Below are positions 1 to 11,407 of a stretch of 64,000 nucleotides of DNA, in pieces (positions within the stretch are counted from its first letter, which is position 1; each line of letters starts with the position of its first letter). Below the pieces are notes generated by a model. That model worked only from the letters and a program-made list of their open reading frames with translations, searched no databases and was not told the DNA's origin. The DNA is taken from positions 3,162,001-3,226,000 of the forward strand of contig CM074700.1 in the NCBI GenBank assembly GCA_037367355.1. Direction: 5' to 3'. A program made the translations under genes and the position numbers. Source of the DNA: Neoscytalidium dimidiatum. Its lineage: Eukaryota > Ascomycota > Dothideomycetes > Botryosphaeriales > Botryosphaeriaceae.

Positions 1-2750
1 CGCCGCGTTTTCGGAGCGCGTTATCACGGATATCCTCTTCAGGAAAGTCCCGCGTGGGTGCCGAGGAAGAAATTTGGTGTTGAGGTGACAATACGGATCC
101 GACGCACTGGGACCGCCGCATGATGAACGCGTCAGGAGTTGCCCCTTTCCCCCCCCCCCTCTTCGCGGATCCGACACAGCGACGCGCGCGGGATTAGACA
201 GCCAACCGGGAGTCTCAGTTCAGAACCCGGTTTCGGGTAAGTACTACGTAAGGTCTGGACCGCGTTGGCATGACCTTCGTGACCATGGCCAGCGCAAATG
301 GGCGAGCGAAACGGAGCCGCCCAACGGAGAAAAGCGCGGAAATAGATGGAAAGCGCCGGCCAACCAGTTGCCGGGCGCGAAAGCGAAGTCGTCAGCCGCA
401 AAAAGCGAGCTCAAAATTGGCGGGAAGCGGTGTTGCGGGCGCCCCGAAACCTTCGAAAAGCGCATCTGTCAGCCAGAATGTGCATGAACGGGACGGTGGT
501 TGGATTAGTGTCGTGAGGTTCGGGAGGCCGAAAATCCACACCCCTTCCATGGGACGGATTCGAAATCTGGGGCAGATTTAGCCGGCGGGCGGCAAGGCTT
601 CCCGGTGGAGCTATGATCTCCTGCGACACGTTCTAGGCCGACTCGGTCTTCCCAAAACGGAAGCTCACGATAGCCGACTCCGGGGTGAGCCAAAAATATG
701 TGGAGATGACAGCGGCGCGCGCCCCGCGATGCAGCTATTTGGAGCTGTGACCAGCGGCATGCTGTATGGAGCTATGTCCAGATCCAGCTTCTCTGGAATT
801 TTCGAGACGTCAACAACAACCGCGTCGTGATTCTCTGGCCAGCGTCGAACGACCAGCGCAGCCAGCACTGATCAGATGACCAGATGACGAGGCAGAAATG
901 GAAGCGAGGTGGACTTGAGGCGATGCTCGTAATCTAGGAGGGGAAGATGGGGGAGGTGGCAGGAGCGCAGCTGTCAGGGCCTTGATTTCGTATCGCACGA
1001 GCGCCAGCCGGCGGCCGCGACGGCGACGGCGACAGCGACAGCACCGGCAGGTCTCGCCGGCAAGGCAACCTCGGGGCCTCGCGTCTCCTGCCTTGTCGGC
1101 AAGGTGCGGTGAAGCAGGTCGCGCATCTTGCCGACAGAAGGCAGGCGGAAAAGAACGCGAAGGGCAGCTCTCAACACCAGCCTCAGGCGGGCTCCGCCGG
1201 CGGGCTCAACACGGAGATCAATCACGTCAACAGTGCCTGGATGCGAGGCGATGCTACTTGGATCAGGGTCCGTGATGGTCGAGGGTGATGAGCTGCAGCT
1301 GCAGGTCGACAGCTCGTCCAGCAGTGGACCGACAACGGCGGTGACAGAAGGGACAGCAGGCCCCTGGAGAGCCTATGGGCGCACGGCGAATCAGGTTGCA
1401 AGGGGTGGCGTCCGGGTGTGCAGGCGTGCAGCTCCGGTGCAGCACAGGCAGAGAGGCACACGCGAGCGGCGCCCGATGACCGCCATGACCGCCCCGGCTA
1501 TTATTTTATTTCTGGGTCCCGCCCAGGCGCAAGGAAGTCCTTCTGGAATCTTGGCTTGCAGATCGCTCATGCACTCGAGATCCATGCCCTGCTCTGTGCC
1601 GTGCTGTGCGAAGAAATGCGATACCGCCGCGTGCTGCGAGAGGCTCTCTGCTGCTGCACGCACCCTGCCGGCAATGCCTCTGCGACGTGCCGGTTTCGGG
1701 AGCCGGTGCTGCGTTGCTGACGAATGGCTGCCGATTCGTAATGGACAATCCACCTAGGCAATGGGCCCCGAGCGCCTCCGGCCGGCGCACCGCCCACGAA
1801 GTCATCTGGTCGTGGGAAACTCGGCCTGGTCAGCAGCGGCGAAACGGCGAAAAGAGCAAGCAGCTTCCGCCGGCGGCTCCACGACGGACAAGGGAACGCT
1901 CGGCCTTCCGCGGAAAGCGTTGGAGGCTCAGAGGCGTTTTTTTTTTTTTCCCTCGGGATGTGCGCAGCGATGGATCTCCGGCGGGCGAAAAGCGGAGAGG
2001 GTGGAGTCGCGACTCCACCCCACTGCATCTGCCTTGGAAGCTTTTTTCTCGCAGCTCGGCATGGTGGCACCGGGAGCGACTCATTGCCGTTTCGGGGCAT
2101 CACGATGGAGGGCGCGGAGTTTGGAGCTTGCGCGGGGCGACGGCACCGACGTGGGATGGCGGGATATCAGCGCGGTGGACGGTGTCGCGGCCAGGCATGG
2201 TGCTGGGGGTAGGGTACCGCGCGGCGTGGGCGAGTAGCGAGCTGGCGTGGCTGGCAGCGCGCGGAGGCTCCAGAGCTCCAGGACTCCAGGGCTCCCACAC
2301 GGCAGGTCAAGCGGCCCACAATCGGCGCCAGCCCAGGCAGGGACCCTGCGGCGGATCTACGCCACCACGCCAATTTCCCAGCCCGGGCTTGCGACGGCGC
2401 AGCCGCTGATGACCTGGAGCTTTGACGCCGAACAGGGGCGAGCAGGCGCCATGCTCGGTCCCTCTCCACAGAAAATCTCTGTCCGCCAATTCTGGGCCTG
2501 CCGAGGGCTGCCACGCTCGTCCAGCGCCAACGGCTAGCGAGATCAAGTCGCCGGCTGATTCCTAATGACCTGCGAGCTATGGCCGCCCTTATCGCCGCCA
2601 GCTCCGTATATATTTGACCCCGTGGAGGCCTGTCTCCCTCCTCATCTCCATCCTCGTCTCCAGACAATCACTCCTCAAACACATTCCCGCTCGTTGAGCC
2701 CATCTCTCGCTCTCCAAAATCAATCTCCGCCACAACTGCCAACAACCACA
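1..2750. other. Gene-poor left edge, no supported gene
   Basis: This GC-rich stretch has many short overlapping frames on both strands. None has an intron structure, a convincing start or a recognisable motif. A run of 9-12 T at about 1937 and simple GGCGAC/GACAGC repeats near 1020 are the only low-complexity signals. The last 150 bases are CT-rich and are the promoter and leader of the small gene that starts at 2751. Confidence 0.6.
2607..2613 (+). promoter_or_regulatory. TATA box of the 2751 small gene
   Basis: TATATAT lies about 140 bases upstream of the ATG. It is followed by a CT-rich leader that ends in CAACAACCACA just before ATG, a typical fungal start context. The convergent paralogue also has a TATATAA box at a similar distance. 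Confidence 0.5.
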
Positions 2751-3044
2751 ATGTCTGCCAAGAGCTTCGACAACGCCGCCTTTGAGGCCGAGAAGGCCGC
2801 CATCACCTCCTATGAGGAGAACTGGGACTCCTGGGACGGCCCCATCTGGGACTGGCGCTCCACCAACAAGCCCGAGGCCGCTGCCAACAAGAACCTCGAA
2901 GCCCTGAAGCGCCCCGCCCTCCTCCGCAACACCTCTTCCTGCTCCTCCATCAAGACCATTTCCTCTGAGAGCTCCGACTGGCACGCCTCTGCCACCCCGT
3001 CCTGCACCAAGTGCGGTCACGGCAACGTCACCATCCACGTTTAA
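2751..3044 (+). CDS. Small WDGPIW/CxxCGHG protein, copy 1 (unknown function)
   Basis: This is an intronless 97-residue protein that I do not recognise as a named family. The ATG sits in a strong context after a CT-rich leader with a TATA box. Residues about 12-40 hold an acidic, tryptophan-rich block (EAEKAAIT, then WDSWDGPIWDWR and TNKP). A serine-rich middle follows, and the protein ends with CTKCGHG, a possible half-site for metal binding. A paralogue on the opposite strand at 4171-4612 shares both ends (EAEKAAIT..YE, WDGPIW.WR.TNKP, CT[KR]CGHG..T.H), so the frame is real and under constraint. The two genes are convergent. The paralogue has an intron inside the WD block that this copy lacks. 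There is no signal peptide or membrane segment, so a cytosolic or nuclear location is inferred. Confidence 0.8.
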   Translation: MSAKSFDNAAFEAEKAAITSYEENWDSWDGPIWDWRSTNKPEAAANKNLEALKRPALLRNTSSCSSIKTISSESSDWHASATPSCTKCGHGNVTIHV

Positions 3045-4170
3045 ATCCACCAATAATGACAACGTGGTCATGGAGTTCATTTGAGTCGAAATTGATACCC
3101 TCACCAACTTGGGATATCACGGGATCCGGATATGGAAAATATGGAAAACACAGGCGTCTGGCGTTGAAATACACCCGGACAAGGATCGATCTAATACTCT
3201 GATTGAGAAACGTCTTGCATTCACAGATTTATCTACGTGTTTCAGAGTTCTTCTCGCACCCTAGACAGAGATGTCAAGCTGCTTGAATAGAAATGGCTAC
3301 GGCCTGATGGGACTGGAGTTTTGTTCATGAGTTTTACAAGCGAAGCACTATCAATGCAAATATCAAATCATTCTCAGCCTTCAGGCTGATATCTGCACTA
3401 TCTCGGTTCCATTTCTGCCATTGTGATATATTCGCATGTGGACCCGTCGATCGCAGACTATGTGGCTGAATTCATAGTCTCTGAAGGTATCACCAAAGGA
3501 AGGTACAGTAGCCTTGTTGACTGGTTGCAGAACCGTTGCAAATGTCTCTGATTCTGCCAAGCTATCGACGTCAGTTAACACCTTAAGAATACATTGTGCG
3601 TTATTCCCTGGTCAGCATTTGCATTAACTCAATCCCGCCAACCAGTTTTGGCCTTGCTGTTTCTTGCGCAGACCCTTGAGCACTCGGTCCCTTTAGCCGC
3701 ATATGCTTGGCCCTTGGTAAATTTTATGCTGGATTGCCCTCCGGTGCTTGAAGCCGATTGGTCGCCTTTCGGATATCTGTCTATTCATGTCGGTTTGTTC
3801 ACAATACTTTGCTTGGTTGAATTGAAATGTCGAAATAGATTCCCGGTTTTCCGGTTCGTCGCATCTGAGAATCTGAGATCTTGTATCTACCATCCCAAGG
3901 TCGATCCTTCCCTGAGTTCTTTCTACCATCGTGATCCGCCAATGACAGTTCATTAGAAACCCAAGTACCTCTCTTTCATCCCATTCGATCCTTAAGACCA
4001 AGGGATATCCGAAAACGCCTGTTGACTCCAAAGACCCGTCCCGCAAAAATCCATCAGCCGAAATACAAGCACCAGAAGTTGAAATGAGACTTGATCTCAG
4101 TCTGCCCTTCATCTACCTCTCCTTGCATCTCATCTTCATCTCTCCTCCTCTACACACCCCCACAATACCA
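3045..4170. other. Intergenic between the two convergent small paralogues
   Basis: About 1.1 kb of mixed composition lies between two convergent genes, so it should hold both 3' UTRs. The open frames in it (up to about 139 codons) have no motif and no convincing start. I see no repeat, tRNA or third copy of the family. Confidence 0.5.
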
Positions 4171-4612
4171 TCAAAGATGGCTCGTGGCGCCACCGTGCCC
4201 GCATCTCGTGCACAGATGGGTTGACCCATTCGTCCAGAGGCTGGCGCCGCTGGCAGCACTGCCAATTGAATTAGTGCTGGAGCTGCGGCTCAGTTCCGGG
4301 CGAGGCGGAGCCAAGTTTGCTGTGGTATTGTTGTTCTCCTTCTTCTGTTGCGACGCGGGCTTATTGGTTTCCCGCCAGGGCCAGATCGGGCCATCCCAGC
4401 GGTCCTAGCAGCCCACAACAGTTAGTAACTGCTTTGCGATATATCTTTTTTCATTAAGTGGTGATGGTGGTGTTGCTTACCCATCCGTCTTCGTAGGCAG
4501 TGATGGCGGCCTTTTCGGCTTCCCAGGCGGCACGGGCGTTTAGGGCGTCCATTTCAAAGCGCTGGGCGCGGCAGTGGCCTTCGGCAGTGCAGCAGTGTGG
4601 TGCGCTGGTCAT
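4171..4612 (-). CDS. Small WDGPIW/CxxCGHG protein, copy 2 (unknown function)
   Basis: Two exons on the minus strand (4612-4481 and 4404-4171) join in phase 0 across a 76-base intron (GTAAGC...TACTAAC...CTAG) to give 121 residues. The join restores EDGW|DRWDGPIWPWR, which matches copy 1, and the C-terminus CTRCGHG matches its tail. The chosen ATG at 4612 follows CCACCACAACA. Reading further upstream finds only a GTG. The N-terminus carries an extra Cys/His cluster (HCCTAEGHC) that copy 1 lacks, and the middle is Ser/Asn-rich. A TATATAA box lies about 195 bases upstream. The function is unknown; the conserved Cys/His ends suggest, but do not prove, metal binding. Confidence 0.75.
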
Positions 4613-7222
4613 TGTTGTGGTGGTGGTGGTTGGTGGTTTTTGATGTTGTTGTTGAGTGAGAATTGTGGAAGCTCGGAAGCTTTGATGTTGCGATCGGTTG
4701 ATTGGGTTGTGTGGTTGATTTTGATCAGACACTCTTGATGAGCTCTTGTAATATCTTTGTGAGGATGGAGAGGAAAGGAACTGGCGGTCCCGTATGGCTC
4801 TGTCCTTATATACTGAATCTATTTTTTCCAGCGTGGCCTCAGCTTGGAGCCAGACGACTCCAGGTCATCTGCGCGCGGTGTGTTGTGGCAGTCGCGGCGC
4901 CCGACAACACCCGGGGCGGGTGAGCTGAGCATCATGGCCGAGGGCGCAGTTGTCTGAGGATCACCCAACACTGTCCGAAGCACCCCTGCCCACTGCCAGA
5001 GCGCGCGCCCGGAAGCGCAGCCCAGGCAGGCCGGTGCCGGTGCCGGTCCGCCGCACGCACCGCGGCTGCCTGCGCCACCATTCCGCCTGCCGGGGCCAAC
5101 TCGCCGCCCACTTTCACGATCGTCAACACGAGCATCACCAGCACCAATTCTCAACACCAAAACATCCAACCATCCAAATTGCCCGATTTTGCGGTCCCGA
5201 GACGCGCCCCGTCGCCCGCTACACCCTCCAAGCGGAAGCAACAGAAAACGCCCGCCTTTGACCCCGCTTCCGATTTTCCTATCGCTGCTAGCTTCTCACC
5301 GGCAACTCGTAAGCATCAGGGCACTGTCGCGCGCTGGTCTCCATCATGCAATCGACGAGCCCACCGAGCCTGCACTATCGGCAGCCCAGGCCCGCCATAT
5401 CCGCCTGGCCGAAACGCCTCCAGTTACCAGCAAGGCAACTGTCCCTATCGCTTGCCTGCAGCCTACCTGCCTGCTTGCCTGCCTGTCTGCAGCGACCCTT
5501 TGTTCTCCCCATGATCCTCCTGCACGCTGCGCACATCCCATCTCGCCGTCCCCCACCCTTAGCGGTCGCCTCGACCGGTCGCTGAGAGCGCCAGCCAGCG
5601 CGCCTTCTCGGCGAATTGCTGGGATCCTGGCCTGGCTCCATCGAAGGGTCCATCGTGCGCAAGGGAGGAAAACGTCCCGAAAGTTTCTATTCCCGGTCGC
5701 TAAAGCCCTATCCGTGAGCAGGTATTGTCCGTACCAGCTCGAACCAGTAGCCAGGCCGACAAGTAGCGGCGTGGCCGCCTCGCCTGGCGCAAAGCCCTAT
5801 TCTTGTGGACGCCTCTTTTTGTTTTTCTTCTCCAATCCTACCACACCTACCACCCCACCGTCCCGCGCGTATCGGCTGCCGAGCCGCACCGTAAATGCGC
5901 CCACGTTGCAAGGATTGCATCCTGCGTTTGCCTTCCGTAGCCGTCGGTCTCGGCCGCTTGCGATTTCGCAGCCATGGGAATAGCAGATCGCTGGAAAAAA
6001 GGTGGGTACGGGTGTAGCAGAGTAAGCGGCATTGTTGACAGGTGCTGTGCGCGACCTTCGCGATTCCTCAGGGCCAGGCTGTGTTCACCGTTGCTGATGC
6101 GACCACTTTCTGCGAAGCAAGACGGCCCGTATCGCCACCAATTCGTCGGTCGTACGCGTAGATCACCCTTTCCCTGGTCATCTCCAGCAGGCCTTTAGCG
6201 AGTCAGTCACAGGCAGATGCTAGACCCAGATTTCTCCAGTTATTATTTTTCCTTTTTTCTTTTTTTTTTGGTACCTTCTCTGGTGTGCCCAGCGCTATGC
6301 GCAGCGGGCCGTCGGGTCCAACCGGAAGGCAAAAAGTGACACAGACGCGCCTCCCATCCTCAAATGTTTCTGATCCTTCTCCATCCCCACGTCTAGAGTT
6401 TCGCTGATGTCCTGGCTCTCGACAACCATCTGTCCGTGATGGTGGCGTGTTCAGGGGTCGTGGTGTGCTGTGGCGGGCGTTACGAGAAGAATACTAATGG
6501 AAGGCGCAAAGGAAAACAAGAACTACATGCCTAGGGCAGGGCTGAAATCAGACCGCTTAGCCGACCCGGCAGTCCACAGCCAGTTGGCAACATCTCGTGC
6601 TCTTTCGCTTGCGTGGATTCGACGGTTTGCGTGGCTTGCAGCAACGAACTTTTGCGAGAGCATCCCAGTCCAGTAACGCCACCACAACCGCAAACCGGTC
6701 AACTACAACCTCTTCATCCAACCTTTGATCATCTGCCCGCGAGTCACGGTACACATCGTCAGCTGCCGTTATTGGTTATCGTATTGCTCTTGACATCTAT
6801 ACAAGCTTTCCATTCGCTCCATCTTCCCCCGCGCCTGCCCACGCCAAGCGCGTCCTCCCCCGTACTCTAGCATCCCCTCTGTCTTGGGAGACAGCATCGG
6901 GCGCTACAGGCGCCAGATAGCCAGCAATCGCGACTAACGCTGCCAGCTAACCAGCTAGCCACAGCTGCCCAACACGACGAAGCAAAGAGACACTGCAGGA
7001 CCCGGACTCGCACGAGACTCAGACCACCACGACTCCACGCCTCCGAAACGCAAGACAGCTTCGACCACAGACCCGCAAACCCACCCTCGCCGAAACCCAA
7101 AAAGCTTGATCTGCAAATTTTTTTTTTCCCTCAAGCCGCCAGTTGCGCAAGTGCCTTTCTCATACCTCGCTCGCTCTTCCTCAAGCCCCTTCCTCCTGAC
7201 CAATCGCTGTTCGCGAGACGCT
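4613..7222. other. Long region without a supported gene
   Basis: This 2.6 kb stretch holds the promoter of the minus-strand small gene and then a long pyrimidine-rich plus-strand tract. The longest plus frame (5189-5983) opens at TTG and contains no ATG, so I do not call it. A leader-like AC-rich stretch (about 5100-5180) and T runs near 6260 and 7120 are visible, but no coding sequence follows them. Confidence 0.5.
4806..4812 (-). promoter_or_regulatory. TATA box of the 4612 small gene
   Basis: TATATAA on the minus strand lies about 195 bases upstream of the chosen ATG. A long AC-rich leader with CCACCACCACC and CAACAACATC runs lies between. The position relative to the start resembles that of the convergent paralogue. 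Confidence 0.45.
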
Positions 7223-9322
7223 TCACTTCGACGCCGCAACAGCCTCGCCGTTCCCCGCTGTAATAGGATTTTCCGCTTGCTTGCCCTTCACCGCACTGTC
7301 GCGGCCATTGGCAGTTGCCGCCGTGTGGTAGTGCTGCTTGAAGTCGTACTCGATCGCATGGAGGCCCTGGTGTCGAAGCGCCGCAGGCCCATCGAGAGAT
7401 GGACCCGCTTCTGCGTCAGCATCCCCTCTTGCTCCGAGATTTCCCGTAAGAGCGAAAGGAAGGGAGAGTAAGATGAGAGAAGTGAAAAGAAAAAGAAAAA
7501 GGCGCAATGGTGAGCGAAACAGAGCCAGATGGGTCCGCGGGTGGGGCGTGGTGGTGCAGAGCCGCAATGCCATCCCTCCACCCACTTGCCCACAGTGTGA
7601 CGCACTCTTCTCTCAACAGCCCTTTCCGCCCCTCACCTCACAGAATGCGAGGGAAGATAAAGGAAACAGAGAAGAAGAGACGGGGAGGAAGCTGCTCGAC
7701 TCACCTCTCTGAACTCCTTCCGCAGCTCTTCGTCCTTCTCGACGCGGTTGATCAGCTTGAGGAACTCGTCGGTCTCGGCCGCCTTCTCCGGGTCCTGGCC
7801 AAACAGGCGCCGGATGTTCTCGCTCGAGACGGGGTCGATGATGTCGGTCCACTTGGCGCGCCGCACGTCGCTGTAGATGTCGAGGATGGACTCGTCGGCG
7901 AGCCCGTCGTGGATGCCGGCGAGGCAGTCGTACAGCCCGCCAACGTCGACGATGCCGCCCGTGAGGCCGAGGCCGCCGCTGTTTGGGATTGAAGCGTCAA
8001 CCACGCGTCACATCTACTTTTTTTTTTTGCACCTTGTAGTCCGGAGAGGGCCACTCACAAAGGATTGCACACGTGCGCCGCGTCCGCCGCAAGCAGGATC
8101 CTGCCGACGCGCATGGCCGGCGCCAGCCGCTGGTGCACGCGGTACGGGCTGAAGCCGACCAGCTCGTACTTGCCGGGCGGCGGGTGCCCCGGTAACATGG
8201 CTGCGAACTTCTCGGGCACGCGCTCGAGCAGCTCGTCGTGCGTCAGGCCGGAGCGCTCGCCGTACGACACGCGCCAGTACTCGCGGGGCGGGCCGGCCAG
8301 CCGCGCGACCATGTGCCAGTGCTCCGGGTGGATGAAGAACTGGATGTCCGTGTAGCCCCAGGACGTGAAGTCGTAGTTGACCTGTGAGCCGTGTGATTTG
8401 CTCGTCAGCATCCACATAACACACGCTGAACCTCAGAGCGCCACCACATCCGATATCCCCCCCATTCTCACGGGCCCCTCTCCCTCCACTCTCCCAACCC
8501 CTCCGATAGAACGGGACGACTACTCACATTCGCCGCCACGATCTGCTCGTCCCACGTCCTCCCCGGGAAATTCTTCTCCCCGAACAACAGCCTCCGCACC
8601 GCACTGCTCGCCCCATCGCACCCGACGACGTAATCGGCGCTCCTCCTCTCCCTCCTCTTGGCGCCTTCCCCCTCCCCCTCCTCCATCTCCACCTCCACCC
8701 ACGCCCTGGCCCCTCCTTCCTCCTCGCCGACCCCGACGACCCTCGCCCCCCACACGATCCGCACGTTCGCCCGCCCGCCCAGCTCCTCGACCAGCAGCGC
8801 GCCCAGCTCGTCCAGCGCCAGGCACGCGGTGCGGTCCGCGCCCGAGTCCAGGTCGATGGCGCCGAGCGGCCGCGCGCCGGCCCTGCCGCCCGTCCGCGCG
8901 TGCAGGGCCGGGTCCCACAGCTTCTTCCACGTCATCCAGCGCGGCGAGAAGCCGCGCGCGCGGATCCGCTCGAGGACGCCCGCGCGGGCGAGGGTCGGGA
9001 CCGCGGCCGGGCCGTAGTATGCCGCGCGCCTGAAAGATTGGGGTTGCGCGTGTGAGTTTCGGTCGGGTTGGTATTCTTCCATTTCTTTTTCTTCTTCTTC
9101 CTTTTTTTTAGGGATGGGGAGGGGGGTTTGCTTTTTATCTCTTTTCTTCCTCCTCTTGTCGAAGGCGGGGTGGGGGAAGACTTACGGGCGTGGGTCCAGG
9201 CCGGAGGCGGCGTCAAAGAGGGTGATGTTGATGGGTGTGGGCGATGGGTGTCGGGCGAGGAGGAGGGCCATGAGCAGGCCGGAGGGGCCCGCGCCGGAGA
9301 TGATTACGTCTTTGATAGGCAT
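7223..9322 (-). CDS. FAD-dependent aromatic-ring hydroxylase (PheA/TfdB-type)
   Basis: Five exons are proposed on the minus strand: 9322-9186, 9029-8528, 8381-8059, 7978-7705 and 7366-7223. All close in frame and give about 459 residues. Known features of the FAD_binding_3 family are present: an N-terminal dinucleotide fold (ISGAGPSG, residues 9-15), a DG motif (VVGCDGASSAVRR, about 180-192) and a GD-type motif (GRILLAADAAHVCNPFGG, about 306-323), in which the usual Gly of GD is Ala. Such enzymes use NAD(P)H and O2 to hydroxylate phenolic substrates; the substrate here is unknown. The first four exons are well supported. The last intron (338 nt) is unusually long, and I chose its acceptor only because it yields a plausible tail, so the C-terminus is uncertain. 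There is no signal peptide, so it is probably cytosolic. A homogentisate dioxygenase gene lies 3.7 kb away. Confidence 0.8.
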
Positions 9323-10375
9323 GGTTGGCAGTGTGTCTTTAGGAAGATTTGGATAAATTGGGGGGGGTTTTTTTTGAAAGAAAACTCTGGTGTTGCCGTT
9401 GAATTCCCTTGTTCTACTTCCGCTGATTTCGATATCCTTTCTCTTGCCCTGCGATTGTCGGGAACGATGAGTCGCGGCCGTAGTTGAGTTTGTTCAAGAG
9501 GTCGGCGGGGTAAATGGTGGGATGCGGGAGAGCAGAACAGCCGCCGATATAAAGGTGCGGGCTTGTATGCGGGTCAGTCGACCATGCACAACCGCAGAAG
9601 AGCCAGGATTCCGGCGCAACGGGACCAATGTAGCCGGACGCTTCCAAATTATGTCTCTGAATCGAACGATGCTACGGCTGTAATGCGGCTGCGAAGCTGA
9701 AAGGTTATCGAACGACGCCCCAGATCCGGGGAAATAAGCTTTCACGGGGGGGACGGATGGTCACGCTGGACCTGTTCCTCCGTCGGATCGGATATAGGCG
9801 CAGGGAGGAGTGGCTCATTGGACGCCATCCGGCTATTAATCTGGAGGCCGGGAGCCATTCGGTTTCATCCGTTGGGTTTCGCTTGGCGAAGAAAAGGCTT
9901 TCTTGTCGTTGTGGCATGACGTTTTGGGCAAGTTGTTGTTGGGCGGGGTGGGGTAGATGTGCGGGGCTCTCCCCTCCCGAGGTCTCTCCTACAGGTAGGT
10001 GCCATGGGGATCTTCATGTTTGTGAAACGCCTCCGAGATCGGTTGTTCATGCCCTGGGTGAGAAGTGGATCTGTGGCTCTCTACCTGAGGCTTAGGGATG
10101 CGTGGTGTTTGATAAGCTTGAATGTTCCTGCTTTGAGGCTGCGTCGATGGGTTGGCTTCGCGTCTTAAGTCAAATTGTGGGCCAATTGGAGGCCCTGAAG
10201 GCCGTAAAGACAAGCAAGAAAATATACGTGTCAGTACTGCAGCGATAGGCAATAAATTGTGTACTTTATAGACATGGACTTATCTGGAGCCGTATGTTAG
10301 CAGCCCATCGGCGTGGAACACCTCTTCTACCTCTTTAAATGGCACAAGCTCCAAACCCAATGCAATGCCTTGACC
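9323..10375. other. Promoter/3' intergenic region
   Basis: About 1 kb upstream of the hydroxylase start and downstream of the dehydrogenase gene, both on the minus strand. It contains a G-run/T-run near 9360. The short frames show no coding character. I see no repeat or RNA gene. Confidence 0.5.
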
Positions 10376-11407
10376 TCAATCAACATCATCCTCGAAATCC
10401 TTCTTCCAGTCATCGCGCCCACCCAAATAGCGATACACCACCCTCGAATCCAGATCCTTACACCGCGGATCATTCATCGCTCCCGTGTACGTCGCCAACC
10501 CGGCATCACCCAACGCCAGCGTCACGCCCAATCTCTTCGCCGTGTCGACCGCGAGCCCGAAATCCTTGCGCATGAGCTGGACCTTGAAGCCGCCCCTGTA
10601 CCCGTTGCTCGACGGGACGCCGGGCACGATGCCCGGGACGGGACACCACTTGTCCAGGATGGCGCTCTGGGCGGTGCTGGTGTGGAAGATGTCCTTGAGG
10701 ACGCGCGGGTCCATGCCGGACGCGATGCCGATGTTCATGGCCTCGGACGTCGCGATGGCGATCAGGCCGCTGCAGTAGTTGTTGCACAGCTTGGCCGTCA
10801 GCCCGAGCGACGGGCCGCCGCAGGCGAAGACGGACGCGCCCATCTTGCCCAGGAGCGCCCGCAGGCGCGGCAGGTTGGGGTCTCTGCGCGCGCAGCCGAG
10901 CATGAAGGTCAGGGTTGCCTTTTGCGCGCCGAGCTGGCCGCCCGAGACGGGGGCGTCGTAGAAGGATGCGGTGGGGTGGAGCGAGAGCGTCTTCTCGCGC
11001 ACGGCGAGCGAGGTGGCCGTGTCGATGGTCGAGCAGTCGATGAGCAGCTTGTTGGAAACGTCGGCGGCCAGGACGCCGGTTTCTGGTGTCAGGTAGACGG
11101 TGCGGACGTGGGATCCCTCAGGTACCATTGAGATGATGGTGTTCTGCCATGACTGCAGTTAGACACAGGCTGATGCGGAGCAGAAAAGATGGTGGGCAGC
11201 TACCGACTTGTCTGCGACCTCTCGTGCATTTTGACACGCCTCGATTTTTTTCGGATGCCGCTTGACCAGGTCCTCCATCTGAGGTTTTGATACATCATAC
11301 ACATGATACCGCGTGTCATCGGGCAGCTTTTCGAGGAGGTTCTCGAGCATGGGAAGGCCCATGATGCCTAGGCCAATGAAGCCTATGGAGTCGTCCGTAG
11401 CGGCCAT
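10376..11407 (-). CDS. 3-hydroxyisobutyrate dehydrogenase-family oxidoreductase
   Basis: Two exons (11407-11204 and 11143-10376) join in phase 0 across a 60-base intron to give 323 residues. The N-terminus has the NAD-binding fold GFIGLGIMGLPM (residues about 9-20). The substrate loop DAPVSGG and the catalytic-lysine region GLTAKLCNNY are both present, as expected for beta-hydroxyacid dehydrogenases. The canonical enzyme oxidises 3-hydroxyisobutyrate to methylmalonate semialdehyde in mitochondrial valine breakdown. Here the protein starts only eight residues before the Rossmann fold, with no visible mitochondrial presequence, so a cytosolic location or a different hydroxyacid substrate is possible. 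It is divergent from homogentisate dioxygenase over 1.67 kb. Confidence 0.88.

Noticed and set aside
1128..2667. Several overlapping frames of 160-270 codons on both strands at the left edge
   Set aside because: They overlap each other in GC-rich DNA, with no motif or splice structure; probably chance.
5189..5983. 264-codon plus-strand open frame
   Set aside because: It opens at TTG, contains no ATG, has no motif and has the composition of a CT-rich flank.
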